A program made the translations under genes and the position numbers. Below, one piece after another: positions 28,173 to 35,962 of a DNA stretch of 64,000 bases. Source of the DNA: Halomonas getboli (lineage in GTDB: Bacteria > Pseudomonadota > Gammaproteobacteria > Pseudomonadales > Halomonadaceae); assembly GCF_023094245.1 (NCBI RefSeq), contig NZ_JALMEW010000001.1:860757-924756 (forward strand). Reading direction: 5' to 3'. How positions within the stretch are numbered: position 1 is the stretch's first letter; each line of letters begins with the position of its first letter. Below the pieces are notes generated by a model. It ran no database searches. It saw only the letters and a list, made by a program, of their open reading frames with translations, and was not told the origin of the DNA.

Positions 28173-29431
28173 GGGCGTTCCCCATTGCTGTCGTCTTCTT
28201 CCCCGGCGACCTCGACCCTGAGGCCCTCCGCGGCGTTGGGCAGATGGGTGACGATCACCTGCTGACCGTCGGCCAGGCCCGCGCCACTGACCAGCACCCA
28301 GCCGTCGCCATTGCCGTCGCCGGGCACCGTGGCGTCGTCCACCGGACCATGGCGCTCGACGCGCAGCCGGCGCATTCGGTCATTCTCGTCGCGCAGGTAG
28401 AGCACCTCGTCGCCGTAGAGCGCGGTGGCCGGCACCGCCAGGCTATCCGCCACCGCCGGGCGGCGCAGCGTCACGTCGACCAGGCTGCCCGGCCGCAGCC
28501 CCCGGGGCTCGTCCGCCAGGCGCAGGATCGCCTCGGTGCCGCCGGGGGCACTCTCGCCGACGAAGCCATCGAGGCGAAACCGCGCCCCCTCGCCCGTGGC
28601 GACGGGATGCTCGCCGTTGTCCAGCGCCGCCTGCAGCTCGTCGAGATAGGCGCTGGGCACCTGGGCCCGCAGCTCCAGGCCATCGCGCGGGTAGATCGAC
28701 AGCAGCTCGGCGCCCTCGCCGACCCGCTCCCCGGGCGCCACCGTCACGCCGCTGACGATGCCCTCGAAGGGCGCCAAGACCCTGGCCCGTTCGGCGTCGC
28801 GACGCGCCTCGGCGAGCCCCGCTCGGGCCTCGGACAGCCCGGCCTCGAGCTGGGCCAGCCGGGCGGGATGGCCGGCCAGGGCGCCTTCCCGGGCGTCGAC
28901 GGTCACCCGCGCCTGGGACAGGGCGTCACGAGCGTCGTCCAGCGACGAGGCCGAGGCCAGATTGCGCTCGGACAGCGAGCGGGCACGCTCGAGCCGGCGG
29001 CGGGCGTTGTCGAGCAGCTCGCGCTCCCGGGCCAGCGCGGTGCGATCGCTTTGCTGACGCACCCGCTCGGCTTCGATCTGCGCCTCCAGGTCCGCGACCC
29101 GGGCCTCGGCCCGCGCCACCACCGGGGCCACGTCCGCCTCGTCCAGGGCCACCATCAGCTCGCCTTCGCCCACCCGCTGGCCGTCGCGCACCGGCCGTTC
29201 GGCGATGCGCGCGGGCAGTGGCGCAGTGAAGGTCACCGACTCCGGGGCGACGATCTCGCCGTAGAGCGGCAGCAGCGGCGCATGGCTCGCAAGCGCCACG
29301 GTCAGCGTCTCGACCCGCCAGCTGCGCTCCTGAGGCGCCACCTCGGCGGGCTCGGGACGCGTCGCCCGCAGGCCAAGAAAGGCACCGGCGCCGAGCACCA
29401 GGAACAGCAAGGGAATCAGCAATCGTCGCAT
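28169..29431 (-). CDS. RND efflux periplasmic adaptor (membrane fusion protein)
   Basis: HlyD/AcrA-type adaptor of 420 residues that would link the permease to an outer-membrane channel. An N-terminal membrane anchor (MRRLLIPLLFLVLGAGAFLG) is followed by the lipoyl half-motif PARIAERPVRDGQRVGEG. A coiled-coil hairpin rich in Arg/Glu/Ala runs from about residue 100 to 210, then comes the second lipoyl half, APFEGIVSGVTVAPGERVGEG. No lipobox Cys is present. The ribosome binding site is weak. First gene of the two-gene efflux operon, divergent from the RegB-like kinase. Confidence 0.93.
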   Translation of the reverse strand: MRRLLIPLLFLVLGAGAFLGLRATRPEPAEVAPQERSWRVETLTVALASHAPLLPLYGEIVAPESVTFTAPLPARIAERPVRDGQRVGEGELMVALDEADVAPVVARAEARVADLEAQIEAERVRQQSDRTALARERELLDNARRRLERARSLSERNLASASSLDDARDALSQARVTVDAREGALAGHPARLAQLEAGLSEARAGLAEARRDAERARVLAPFEGIVSGVTVAPGERVGEGAELLSIYPRDGLELRAQVPSAYLDELQAALDNGEHPVATGEGARFRLDGFVGESAPGGTEAILRLADEPRGLRPGSLVDVTLRRPAVADSLAVPATALYGDEVLYLRDENDRMRRLRVERHGPVDDATVPGDGNGDGWVLVSGAGLADGQQVIVTHLPNAAEGLRVEVAGEEDDSNGERP

Positions 29432-29517
29432 CGGACAACCATCGGCCAGGATTCGAAAGGCCCAATATACCGCCTGAACCGCGGGGAGAAACCCGTGATC
29501 CGGCCTCGGCTTGCGCG

Positions 29518-29535
29518 CCGTCATCGTTCCGTCAT
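29518..29535 (+). promoter_or_regulatory. Pho-box-like direct repeat
   Basis: Two copies of CCGTCAT (29518-29524 and 29529-29535) separated by CGTT, the 11-bp period of PhoB half-sites (consensus CTGTCAT). A TATCGT about 10 bp downstream could serve as -10. It lies ahead of the 66-residue open frame at 29581. Confidence 0.4.
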
Positions 29536-29580
29536 CCCTGCCCCCTATCGTCGTGCCCCGCTTTTATCAGGAGACGATCA

Positions 29581-29781
29581 ATGCAACAGGGACGCAATAT
29601 CCTGGGCCTGGGCGCCCAGCCCCCGGGCAGCCGGCCACAGAACGTGCACGACACCATCACGCCATCATCGTCACGCCGGCCGGCGGTGACCTCCGGGGTG
29701 ATGAGCGTGGACCTGCTGACCGGGCGCGCCATGCGCTGGTCACGGGGCGGCGGCCACAACCGATCGGGGAGCGACGCCTGA
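29581..29781 (+). CDS. Small hypothetical protein
   Basis: A 66-residue open frame with an excellent ribosome binding site (CAGGAGAC, 6 nt before the ATG). The protein is Ser/Arg/Gly-rich (THD-like turns, TITPSSSRRPAV, GRAMRWSRGGGHNRSGS) with no membrane helix or recognised domain, and its base usage is not clearly coding. It lies in the 423-bp gap between the divergent efflux adaptor and RegB-like kinase genes, downstream of a Pho-box-like repeat. It could be a small regulated protein or a leader. Coding status is uncertain. Confidence 0.4.
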   Translation: MQQGRNILGLGAQPPGSRPQNVHDTITPSSSRRPAVTSGVMSVDLLTGRAMRWSRGGGHNRSGSDA

Positions 29782-29854
29782 CCGCACCCCGCCGCGGGAC
29801 GCGGCGCGGCGCGATCGGGTATCATCGCGGCCACGATTCTGCCGCGGAGCCCTC

Positions 29855-31126
29855 ATGCCAGCCGCCCTCCCCCTGCCGCTGTCCACTCCCAACCGCAACA
29901 TGGTGCGCCTGACTATCGTCCGAGGCATCACCTGGACCGGTTTCCTGTTCGGCATCGTGATCGGCGTATCGGGCCTCGGCTTCGAGCTCGACCTGCCCGC
30001 CGTCGGCGCGGTGATCGTGGTGATGGCGCTGATCAACATCGGTACCTGGTGGCGGCTGGGTCGCCCGCGTGACGTCAGTCATCGCGAATACCTGGCGCAT
30101 CTGCTGGCCGACATGGCTGGCCTGACGCTGCTGTTCTACTTCACCGGCGGCGCCACCAATCCTTTTATCAACTACTACCTGGTGCCGGTGACCATCGCCG
30201 CCGCCACGCTGCCCTGGCGCTATGCCTGGGGCGTGGCCGCTGCGGGCCTGGCCGGCACCAGCTTCCTGATGGTCTTCTACCATCCGGTGCCCCAGCTCGG
30301 CATGCCGCATCTGCAGGACGGCATCAGCCTGCATATCCTCGGCGTATGGATGAACTTCGCGCTGTCCGCGGGACTCGTCACCTTCTTCATCTACAAGATG
30401 GCCCGCGCCCTGCGCGGCCGCGAGCAGGCCCTGTCGCGCACCCGCGAGGCGGTGCTGCGCAACGAGCAGGTGCTGGCCGTGGCCACCCAAGCCGCCGGTA
30501 CCGCCCACGAGCTTGGCACACCGCTGTCGACCATGGCGGTGCTGCTCAACGAGATGCGCGAGGACGCCAGCGGCAACGAGCTGCTGGAGAAGGACATCGA
30601 CCTGCTGCGCGAGCAGGTCGACACCTGCAAGTCGCGGCTGCGCCATCTGGTGGACAACGCCGACCGGCGCCGCATGGCCAGTCCCGAGATCCGCGAGGCG
30701 ACCGAGTGGCTCGAGGAAGTGGTGCAGCGCTGGCTGGTGCTGCGCCCCGACGTTGCCCACCGCCTCGAGGTGACCGGCCGTCGCGGCACGCCGCGCCTGA
30801 GCGTGGACACCACGCTCGCCCAGGCGCTGACCAACCTGCTCAACAACGCCGCCGATGCCAACCCGGACAACATTGTCATCCAGCTCGACTGGAACGCCGA
30901 CGAAGTGGTGATCGACATTCGCGATCACGGGCCCGGCGTCGCGCTGGACATCGCCGACCAGCTCGGCGAGACCTTCGTCTCCACCAAGAGCAAGGGGCTC
31001 GGCATCGGCCTGTTCCTGACCCATGCCACCATCAACCGCTTCGGCGGCGGCGTGAGACTGTACAATCACCCCGAGGGTGGCACCCTGACCGAGGTGACCC
31101 TGCCCCGCAGCGCCCCCGCGGCCTGA
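29855..31126 (+). CDS. RegB/PrrB/RoxS-type redox-sensing histidine kinase
   Basis: Membrane histidine kinase of 423 residues. About six hydrophobic segments fill residues 20-180, including the quinone-site motif TGGATNPF (97-104) characteristic of RegB. The phospho-acceptor is H218 in GTAHELGTPLSTM. C258, in REQVDTCKSRLRHL, matches the position of the redox-active cysteine of RegB. The ATPase boxes are NLLNNAADAN and DHGPGVALD with GLGIGLFL. It is followed 26 bp later by the RegA-like regulator. The system should sense respiratory redox state; targets here are unknown. Confidence 0.93.
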   Translation: MPAALPLPLSTPNRNMVRLTIVRGITWTGFLFGIVIGVSGLGFELDLPAVGAVIVVMALINIGTWWRLGRPRDVSHREYLAHLLADMAGLTLLFYFTGGATNPFINYYLVPVTIAAATLPWRYAWGVAAAGLAGTSFLMVFYHPVPQLGMPHLQDGISLHILGVWMNFALSAGLVTFFIYKMARALRGREQALSRTREAVLRNEQVLAVATQAAGTAHELGTPLSTMAVLLNEMREDASGNELLEKDIDLLREQVDTCKSRLRHLVDNADRRRMASPEIREATEWLEEVVQRWLVLRPDVAHRLEVTGRRGTPRLSVDTTLAQALTNLLNNAADANPDNIVIQLDWNADEVVIDIRDHGPGVALDIADQLGETFVSTKSKGLGIGLFLTHATINRFGGGVRLYNHPEGGTLTEVTLPRSAPAA

Positions 31127-31152
31127 GCGGCCCCGATTCCAGCGAGGATGCC

Positions 31153-31692
31153 ATGCAAGTGAACGACGAACGCCTGCTGATCGTCGACGACGACGAGATG
31201 TTCTGCCACGTGCTGCATCGCGCCATGAGCCGGCGCGGCTTCGAGGTACTGGTGGCCCACGATGCGGAGCACGCCCTGGCCCTGGCGCGCCAGCATGAGC
31301 CCACCATGGCCACCCTGGACCTCAAGCTGGAGCAGGAATCGGGCCTCAAGCTGCTGCCCGAGATGCTCGAGGTGGTGCCGGACTGCCGCGTGGTGGTGCT
31401 GACCGGCTACTCGAGCATCGCCACCGCGGTACAGGCGATCAAGCTCGGCGCGGTCAACTACCTGTGCAAGCCCGCCGACGCCGAGGAGATCCTCGCCGCC
31501 CTGTCGCAGGAAGAGGCGGACCCAGAGGCCGAGGTCGCCGAGCACCCGCCGTCGATCAACCGCCTGACCTGGGAGCACATCCAGAAGGTGTTGCAGGAGC
31601 ACGACGGCAATATCTCCGCCACCGCGCGGGCCCTGGGCATGCATCGCCGCACCCTGCAGCGCAAGCTGCAGAAGCGGCCGGTCAGGCGCTGA
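31153..31692 (+). CDS. RegA/PrrA/RoxR-type response regulator
   Basis: Response regulator of 179 residues, the compact size of RegA. The receiver domain has LLIVDDDEMFCHVLHRAM, phospho-acceptor D56 in TMATLDLKLE, and KPAD near residue 105. The C-terminal Fis-type helix-turn-helix reads GNISATARALGMHRRTLQRKL. It starts at the ATG at 31153 and forms an operon with the RegB-like kinase. RegA regulators globally control redox-linked genes such as terminal oxidases. Heptad repeats begin a few bases after its stop codon. Confidence 0.95.
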   Translation: MQVNDERLLIVDDDEMFCHVLHRAMSRRGFEVLVAHDAEHALALARQHEPTMATLDLKLEQESGLKLLPEMLEVVPDCRVVVLTGYSSIATAVQAIKLGAVNYLCKPADAEEILAALSQEEADPEAEVAEHPPSINRLTWEHIQKVLQEHDGNISATARALGMHRRTLQRKLQKRPVRR

Positions 31693-31838
31693 GGCTGCAA
31701 GCTGCAAGCTGCAAGCTGCAAGCTGCAAGCTGCAAGCTGCAAGCTGCAAGTCAGCAGCATGAAACCGCCCGAGCTACAAGAAACCCCGAAGACCAGGGCC
31801 TTCGGGGTTTCTTGTAGCTCGGCGCTTGTAGCTCGGCG
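31693..31838. repeat. Composite heptad-repeat element, copy 2
   Basis: Directly after the RegA stop: a partial unit, then seven CAAGCTG heptads (31698-31746). Next is a spacer CAAGTCAGCAGCATGAAAC, differing by one base from the spacer at 20792, then the 21-bp hairpin. Two 14-bp units CTTGTAGCTCGGCG follow (31811-31838). The bdhA stop codon begins one base later. It thus fills the whole gap between two convergent genes. Confidence 0.8.
31771..31820. terminator. Bidirectional terminator between regA-like gene and bdhA
   Basis: Perfect 21-bp stem between 31771-31791 and 31800-31820 (arms begin GAGCTACAAGAAACCCC), with an 8-nt loop. TTTCTT and the complementary AAGAAA flanks let it act on both strands. 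Core of the second heptad-repeat element. Confidence 0.75.
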
Positions 31839-31839
31839 C

Positions 31840-32610
31840 CTACTGCGCCGTCCACCCCAGATCGATATTCCAGCTGGCCCCGGTCACCGCTCCCGCGGCG
31901 TCGGAGGCCAGATAGCCCACCAGCGATGCCACCTCGCCAGGATCGATCAGTCGCTTGACGGCGGCGTTCTTGAGCATGATCTGCTCGACCACTTCCTGCT
32001 CGTCCATCTGGTTGAGCTTCGCCTGGTCGGCGATCTGGTTCTCCACCAGCGGGGTCTTCACGTAGGCCGGGCACAGGGCGTTGGCGGTGATGCCCTGGGA
32101 GCCGCCTTCCAGGGCCGCGGTCTTGGTCAGCCCGATCAGGCCGTGCTTGGCGCTGATATAGGCGGCCTTGCCCGGCGAGGCGACCTGGGCGTGGATAGAG
32201 GCAACGTTGACGATGCGCCCCCAGCCGTTTTCCCGCATCGACGGCCAGGCGGCCTGGGTCAGCAGGAAGGGCGCGGTCAGCATCAGATCGATGATCCGCC
32301 GCCACTGCGTCTCGGGGAATTCCTCGATCGACGACACGTGCTGGATGCCGGCGTTGTTGACCAGGATATCGAGCCGGCCGAATCGGCTCAGGGCATCGGC
32401 CACCGCCGCCTTGCAGGCCTCGCCGTCGGTCAGATCGGCCTGGAAGAAGGCGGCGCCGGCTCGCTCGGCGATCGCCTGGCCCTCGGGATTGAAGTCCACC
32501 GCCAGCACCTGATGGCCCTGCTCGCGGAAGTGGCGCACCACGGCCTCGCCGATGCCGCTGCTGGTGCCGGTGACGAGCGCCACGCGCGGCGTGGGAGTTT
32601 GAGCGGTCAT
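31840..32610 (-). CDS. bdhA: 3-hydroxybutyrate dehydrogenase (SDR)
   Basis: NAD-dependent SDR of 256 residues converting D-3-hydroxybutyrate to acetoacetate. The cofactor motif is VTGTSSGIGEAVVRHF; the active site shows Ser in NVASIH and Y-x3-K in GKAAYISAKHG. ASPGKAAYISAKHGLIGLTK and CPAYVKTPLVENQI are typical of bacterial BdhA, not of general SDRs. The start at 32610 follows GGAG. It pairs in function with the 3-oxoacid CoA-transferase genes 2.7 kb away, giving a path to acetoacetyl-CoA. The stop codon abuts a heptad-repeat element. Confidence 0.92.
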   Translation of the reverse strand: MTAQTPTPRVALVTGTSSGIGEAVVRHFREQGHQVLAVDFNPEGQAIAERAGAAFFQADLTDGEACKAAVADALSRFGRLDILVNNAGIQHVSSIEEFPETQWRRIIDLMLTAPFLLTQAAWPSMRENGWGRIVNVASIHAQVASPGKAAYISAKHGLIGLTKTAALEGGSQGITANALCPAYVKTPLVENQIADQAKLNQMDEQEVVEQIMLKNAAVKRLIDPGEVASLVGYLASDAAGAVTGASWNIDLGWTAQ

Positions 32611-32793
32611 GGAGTCTCCTCGTTCCAGTTCCATGGGAAAGGTGAAGATACGACGCTGCGATCCCAGCATATGAACCTTTGCCGCACTGCACCAGAGCGA
32701 CCTTATGCCAACGCGACCGCCGGCAGTCGATCTGGCCATCGCCAGGGAAGATGCTGCTAGCATGGTAGGCCTACGACACCCCGAGGAGCCGCC

Positions 32794-33615
32794 ATGACAC
32801 CCGAACAGCGCCTGGAGATCGCCGTCGACATCGCCACCCATGCCGGACGGATGATCGTCGAGGCCCGCGAACAGGGCGATTTCGACCACCGCTACAAGCA
32901 CGGCCAGGAACTGGTCACCGACATCGACCTGCAGGTGGACACCTACATCGGCGAGCGGCTGCAGGCGAGCTTCCCCGAGGAAGCGCGGCTCAGCGAGGAG
33001 CTCGCCCCGGACCGCGAGGTCCTGGAGCGCCCCGATGCGCTGTGGGTGGTGGACCCGATCGACGGCACCGTCAACTTCGCCCACGGCCTGCACCACGTCG
33101 CGGTCTCGGTCGGCTGGGCCAGCGGCGGCAAGGTCCGCCTCGGCGTGGTCCACGCGCCCTTCCTCGGCGAGACCTACACCGCGCTGGCCGGGCGCGGCGC
33201 CTGGTGCAACGGCGAGCCGATCCGCACCAGCGGCAACAGGGAGCTGGCCACCAGCCTGGTCGGCACCGGCTTCCCCTATCGCCGCGACAGCCGCCCGCCG
33301 CTGATGCGCCGGCTGCTGGCGGTGCTTACCCACTGCCAGGACGTGCGCCGTGCCGGCTCCGCGGCCCTCGACCTGTGTGCGGTGGCCAGCGGCCGACTCG
33401 ACGCCTACTACGAGAGCGTCTCGCCCTGGGACCTGGCCGCCGGCCTGCTGATCGCTCGGGAAGCCGGCGCCCGCACCGGCCATCTCTATCCCGTTCCCGG
33501 CGGCATCCCGGAGGATCTCTACGGCGAGAACCTGCTGGTCGCAAGCCCCGACCTGCACGAGCCGCTTGGCGACCTGCTTCGCCACGCCGACGCCAGCGAC
33601 CAGGACGCCCTCTAA
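32794..33615 (+). CDS. Inositol monophosphatase family protein
   Basis: Mg-dependent phosphatase of 273 residues, SuhB/IMPase branch. Metal-site motifs are LSEELAP, VVDPIDGTVNFAHGL and SPWDLAAGLLIAREAGA. DGTVNF places it with inositol monophosphatases, unlike CysQ in this window. The real substrate could be inositol-1-phosphate or another sugar phosphate. GGAG is upstream of the ATG. It is divergent from bdhA, and grxA follows after about 160 bp. Confidence 0.92.
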   Translation: MTPEQRLEIAVDIATHAGRMIVEAREQGDFDHRYKHGQELVTDIDLQVDTYIGERLQASFPEEARLSEELAPDREVLERPDALWVVDPIDGTVNFAHGLHHVAVSVGWASGGKVRLGVVHAPFLGETYTALAGRGAWCNGEPIRTSGNRELATSLVGTGFPYRRDSRPPLMRRLLAVLTHCQDVRRAGSAALDLCAVASGRLDAYYESVSPWDLAAGLLIAREAGARTGHLYPVPGGIPEDLYGENLLVASPDLHEPLGDLLRHADASDQDAL

Positions 33616-33777
33616 TCCATGCCGCCGGGGCACATGCCCCGGCGTCAGCCCCCTATAGCGCGATGCAATCGCCGCCCCAGCCGACGCCTATTGGCCAGAC
33701 GCACGTCGCTGGGGCAAAATGGCGCTCGATTTTCCCTTCTTCCCTTTCGATGCATCGTTGATGCAAGGAGTCATGTC

Positions 33778-34053
33778 ATGTTCGTCGTCATCTTCGGTCG
33801 TCCCGGCTGCCCGTTCTGCGTCCGCGCCAAGGACCTCGCCGAGAAGCTCGAGAGCGCCGGCGCCATCCAGGGACATCGCTATGTCGACATCCACGAGGAA
33901 GGCATCACCAAGGCCGACATGGAGAAGACCATCGGCAAGCCGGTCGAGACCGTGCCGCAGATCTTCGCCGACCAGACCCACATCGGCGGCTTCACCGAGT
34001 TCGACCAGTACGTCCGCGAACAGGCGCTGCTGCCGGCCGAGGCCGCCCAGTAA
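33778..34053 (+). CDS. grxA: Glutaredoxin 1
   Basis: GSH-dependent disulfide reductase of 91 residues, resembling E. coli GrxA. The active site is GCPFC (E. coli CPYC) at residues 10-14, with the GSH-binding TVPQIF and GGFTEF segments and the GrxA-typical RAKDLAEKLE and EGITKADMEK. The start at 33778 is favoured by AAGGAG at good spacing; longer in-frame starts encode unrelated sequence. A terminator follows. It probably supplies electrons to ribonucleotide reductase or PAPS reductase, as in E. coli. Confidence 0.94.
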   Translation: MFVVIFGRPGCPFCVRAKDLAEKLESAGAIQGHRYVDIHEEGITKADMEKTIGKPVETVPQIFADQTHIGGFTEFDQYVREQALLPAEAAQ

Positions 34054-34073
34054 GCGTCCCGCCGCCCCGCTGA

Positions 34074-34101
34074 GAAGGCCGCCTACGGGCGGCCTTCGTG
34101 C
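34074..34101 (+). terminator. Terminator-like hairpin after grxA
   Basis: Perfect 10-bp stem GAAGGCCGCC (34074-34083) / GGCGGCCTTC (34088-34097), loop TACG. The following bases are GTGC, so a U-tract is missing and termination is uncertain. Confidence 0.55.
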
Positions 34102-34197
34102 GTTCAGGGGCCGCGCACTGCCTCGTTGAATCCGCCCACACCCGCGCGGCTTACACTGCCTGAAAGGATAAAAAACGCGGATAGAGGACGAGGCAGG

Positions 34198-34965
34198 ATG
34201 CAGCGGGAAGAATTCATCCAGCAGCTGTGGCTGGATTACGTTCACCAGCACCCGGACCTGAGCGGGCTGCGGCTATGGCCGGTAGAGGCCGCGCCGGAAT
34301 ACCTGACGCTGCTGACGCTCAACCATGGTCCCTGGGCCATGGAGGCCCTGCTGCCGACCCTGGTGCGCTTCGGCTATCGCCCCCTCCAGCGCTACGCCAT
34401 GGCCGACCGCGGCCTGCTCGCCACCCTGCTCAAGGCCCCGGACGAGGGCGCCTGGATCGTGCTCGTCGAACTGCAGCTCGGCACCCTGTCACGTCCCCCG
34501 CGCGACGCCCTGCGGCAGCTGGTAGGCCAGGCCCATGACGCCGATACCAGGGGACAGAATCTGCTGTGTCGCGGCCGCCCCTGGCCGATGCCGGACTGGA
34601 GCACCTATCAGACGCTGGTGGCGGCCCATCCCCTGGCCGGCTGGCTCGCGGTGATGGGCCCACGCCTGCACCATCCGGGCTTCGACTGCGCTCGCCTCGG
34701 CCAGCGCCTCGACCAGCTCGACGGCGCCATCGCCCAATCGGGTTTCGACGGCAACGCCGACCGCCATCACGGCATGCTGCCGGTCTCGCCACTGCTCGAC
34801 TATCGCTTCTATCCGGGGCCGGCCCGACGTCAGGTCTTCGCCGAAGGCGACGAGCATCGCATCCCCAGCGGCGGCCTGGCACTGGTGCAGAAACAGGTCA
34901 GCGCCAACCAGGAGCGCGCCGCCGAGCTGCTGCTGCCCCACCATACCCGCTGCGAGCTCAGCTGA
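34198..34965 (+). CDS. DUF1338 family protein (HglS-like)
   Basis: A 255-residue protein resembling DUF1338, the family that includes the Fe(II)-dependent 2-oxoadipate dioxygenase/decarboxylase HglS and YdcJ. Visible family features are FIQQLWLDYVHQHP at the start, the metal-region-like LTLNHGPWAMEALLPTLVRFGYRPL and a VELQLGTLSRPPRDALRQLV segment. It is a short form of the family. The start at 34198 has GAGGACGAGG upstream. Whether it acts on 2-oxoadipate is unproven, and no lysine-degradation gene is next to it. Confidence 0.72.
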   Translation: MQREEFIQQLWLDYVHQHPDLSGLRLWPVEAAPEYLTLLTLNHGPWAMEALLPTLVRFGYRPLQRYAMADRGLLATLLKAPDEGAWIVLVELQLGTLSRPPRDALRQLVGQAHDADTRGQNLLCRGRPWPMPDWSTYQTLVAAHPLAGWLAVMGPRLHHPGFDCARLGQRLDQLDGAIAQSGFDGNADRHHGMLPVSPLLDYRFYPGPARRQVFAEGDEHRIPSGGLALVQKQVSANQERAAELLLPHHTRCELS

Positions 34966-35003
34966 CGCGATACTCCCGAGGCCCCGCCCACCCGGCCAGA
35001 CAC

Positions 35004-35026
35004 GCCCGCTCGAGCGGGCCTTTTTG
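35004..35026 (+). terminator. Rho-independent terminator after DUF1338 gene
   Basis: Palindrome GCCCGCTCGAGCGGGC (35004-35019; six-bp stem closed by TCGA), followed on the plus strand by CTTTTTGC. Confidence 0.75.
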
Positions 35027-35088
35027 CGTGTCCACGCCTTGACGCTTCGACCTCGAGCCGCATCGACTCGAACGCCGCCCGAGGGTCC

Positions 35089-35110
35089 ATCCACAGATTC
35101 TGTGGATAAC
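35089..35110. promoter_or_regulatory. DnaA-box palindrome
   Basis: ATCCACAG (35089-35096), spacer ATT, then CTGTGGAT (35100-35107), an 8-bp perfect inverted repeat. The right half extends to TGTGGATAA, a perfect DnaA box (TTATCCACA on the minus strand). It lies in a 295-bp gap between convergent genes. A single box pair is no origin; it may titrate DnaA or be a chance hairpin. Confidence 0.35.
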
Positions 35111-35147
35111 GCTGTGCATCAGCTCGGCCCAAGCGGCGACGAGCCCC

Positions 35148-35165
35148 ATGACAGCGCCATGACGC
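35148..35165 (-). promoter_or_regulatory. Orphan Pho-box-like repeat
   Basis: On the minus strand GCGTCAT and CTGTCAT lie with a 4-bp spacer, the PhoB half-site layout. No minus-strand gene follows for more than 2 kb, so it is either a chance match or drives an unannotated RNA. Confidence 0.25.
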
Positions 35166-35203
35166 TCGGAATGATCAGTTTTTCGGCACTCGCCAGCAAC
35201 GAG

Positions 35204-35227
35204 ATGGCCCGGGCAAACCCGGGCCAT
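35204..35227 (-). terminator. Hairpin after scoB
   Basis: Perfect 10-bp stem ATGGCCCGGG (35204-35213) / CCCGGGCCAT (35218-35227), loop CAAA, 33 bp past the scoB stop. The T-run lies before rather than after the stem in the scoB direction, so its terminator activity is unclear. Confidence 0.45.
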
Positions 35228-35260
35228 GAAAGGAAAAAATGCTTGACGACGTCAACGAGT

Positions 35261-35923
35261 TCAGTCGGCGAAGACCATCTCCGGCACATGATCCGGCACG
35301 ATCAGCTTGCCGGCGGTCTTTTCCTTGATCTCCTCGACCGAGACGCCAGGCGCGCGCTCCTTGAGCACGAAGGCGCCGTTCTCGATCTCGAGGTAGGCCA
35401 GGTCGGTCAGCACGCGGTTGATGCAGCCGGCGCCGGTCAGCGGCAGATTGCAGGATTCCAGCAGCTTGGACTCGCCGTGCTTGGAGGCGTGGGTCATGGT
35501 GCAGATGATGTTCTCGGCGCCGGCCACCAGGTCCATGGCGCCGCCCATGCCCTTGATCAGCTTGCCAGGGATCATCCAGGAGGCGATGTTGCCGTTCTGG
35601 TCGACCTCGAAGGCGCCGAGCACGGTCAGGTCCACGTGGCCGCCGCGGATCATGGCGAAGGATTCCGCAGAGGAGAAGATCGCCGCGCCGGGGCGGGCGG
35701 TGACGGTCTGCTTGCCGGCGTTGATCATGTCCGGGTCCACTTCCTCTTCGGTGGGGAAGCGGCCCATGCCCAGCAGGCCGTTTTCGGACTGCAGCATGAC
35801 GTCGATATCGTCCGGCACGTAGTTGGCCACCAGAGTGGGAATGCCGATGCCCAGGTTGACGTAGAAACCGTCCTCGAGTTCGCGCGCCACGCGCATTGCC
35901 ATCTGTTCGCGAGTCAGTGCCAT
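35261..35923 (-). CDS. scoB: 3-oxoacid CoA-transferase, subunit B
   Basis: Subunit carrying the catalytic glutamate, in MLQSENGLLGMG. The enzyme moves CoA from succinyl-CoA (or acetyl-CoA) to acetoacetate. The N-terminal MALTREQMAMRVARELEDG and NLGIGIPTLVANYVP are typical of ScoB/AtoA/PcaJ, at 220 residues. AGAGG precedes the ATG. It follows scoA on the same strand, but the 162-bp gap is unusually wide for this pair and contains a palindromic repeat. With bdhA it would convert 3-hydroxybutyrate to acetoacetyl-CoA. Confidence 0.93.
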   Translation of the reverse strand: MALTREQMAMRVARELEDGFYVNLGIGIPTLVANYVPDDIDVMLQSENGLLGMGRFPTEEEVDPDMINAGKQTVTARPGAAIFSSAESFAMIRGGHVDLTVLGAFEVDQNGNIASWMIPGKLIKGMGGAMDLVAGAENIICTMTHASKHGESKLLESCNLPLTGAGCINRVLTDLAYLEIENGAFVLKERAPGVSVEEIKEKTAGKLIVPDHVPEMVFAD

Positions 35924-35962
35924 CGTGATTGCCTCTTGTCTGTCATGATTGACGACCGTCGG

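Noticed and set aside
25611-28265. 884-codon open frame opposite the RND permease
   Set aside because: High GC with G/C-rich third positions leaves the antisense frame open. The translation is His/Arg/Gly-rich, without domains, while the minus-strand frame is a complete RND permease.
35089-35110. Replication origin
   Set aside because: One DnaA box pair only, no AT-rich unwinding region, and no dnaA/dnaN/gidA-type neighbours.
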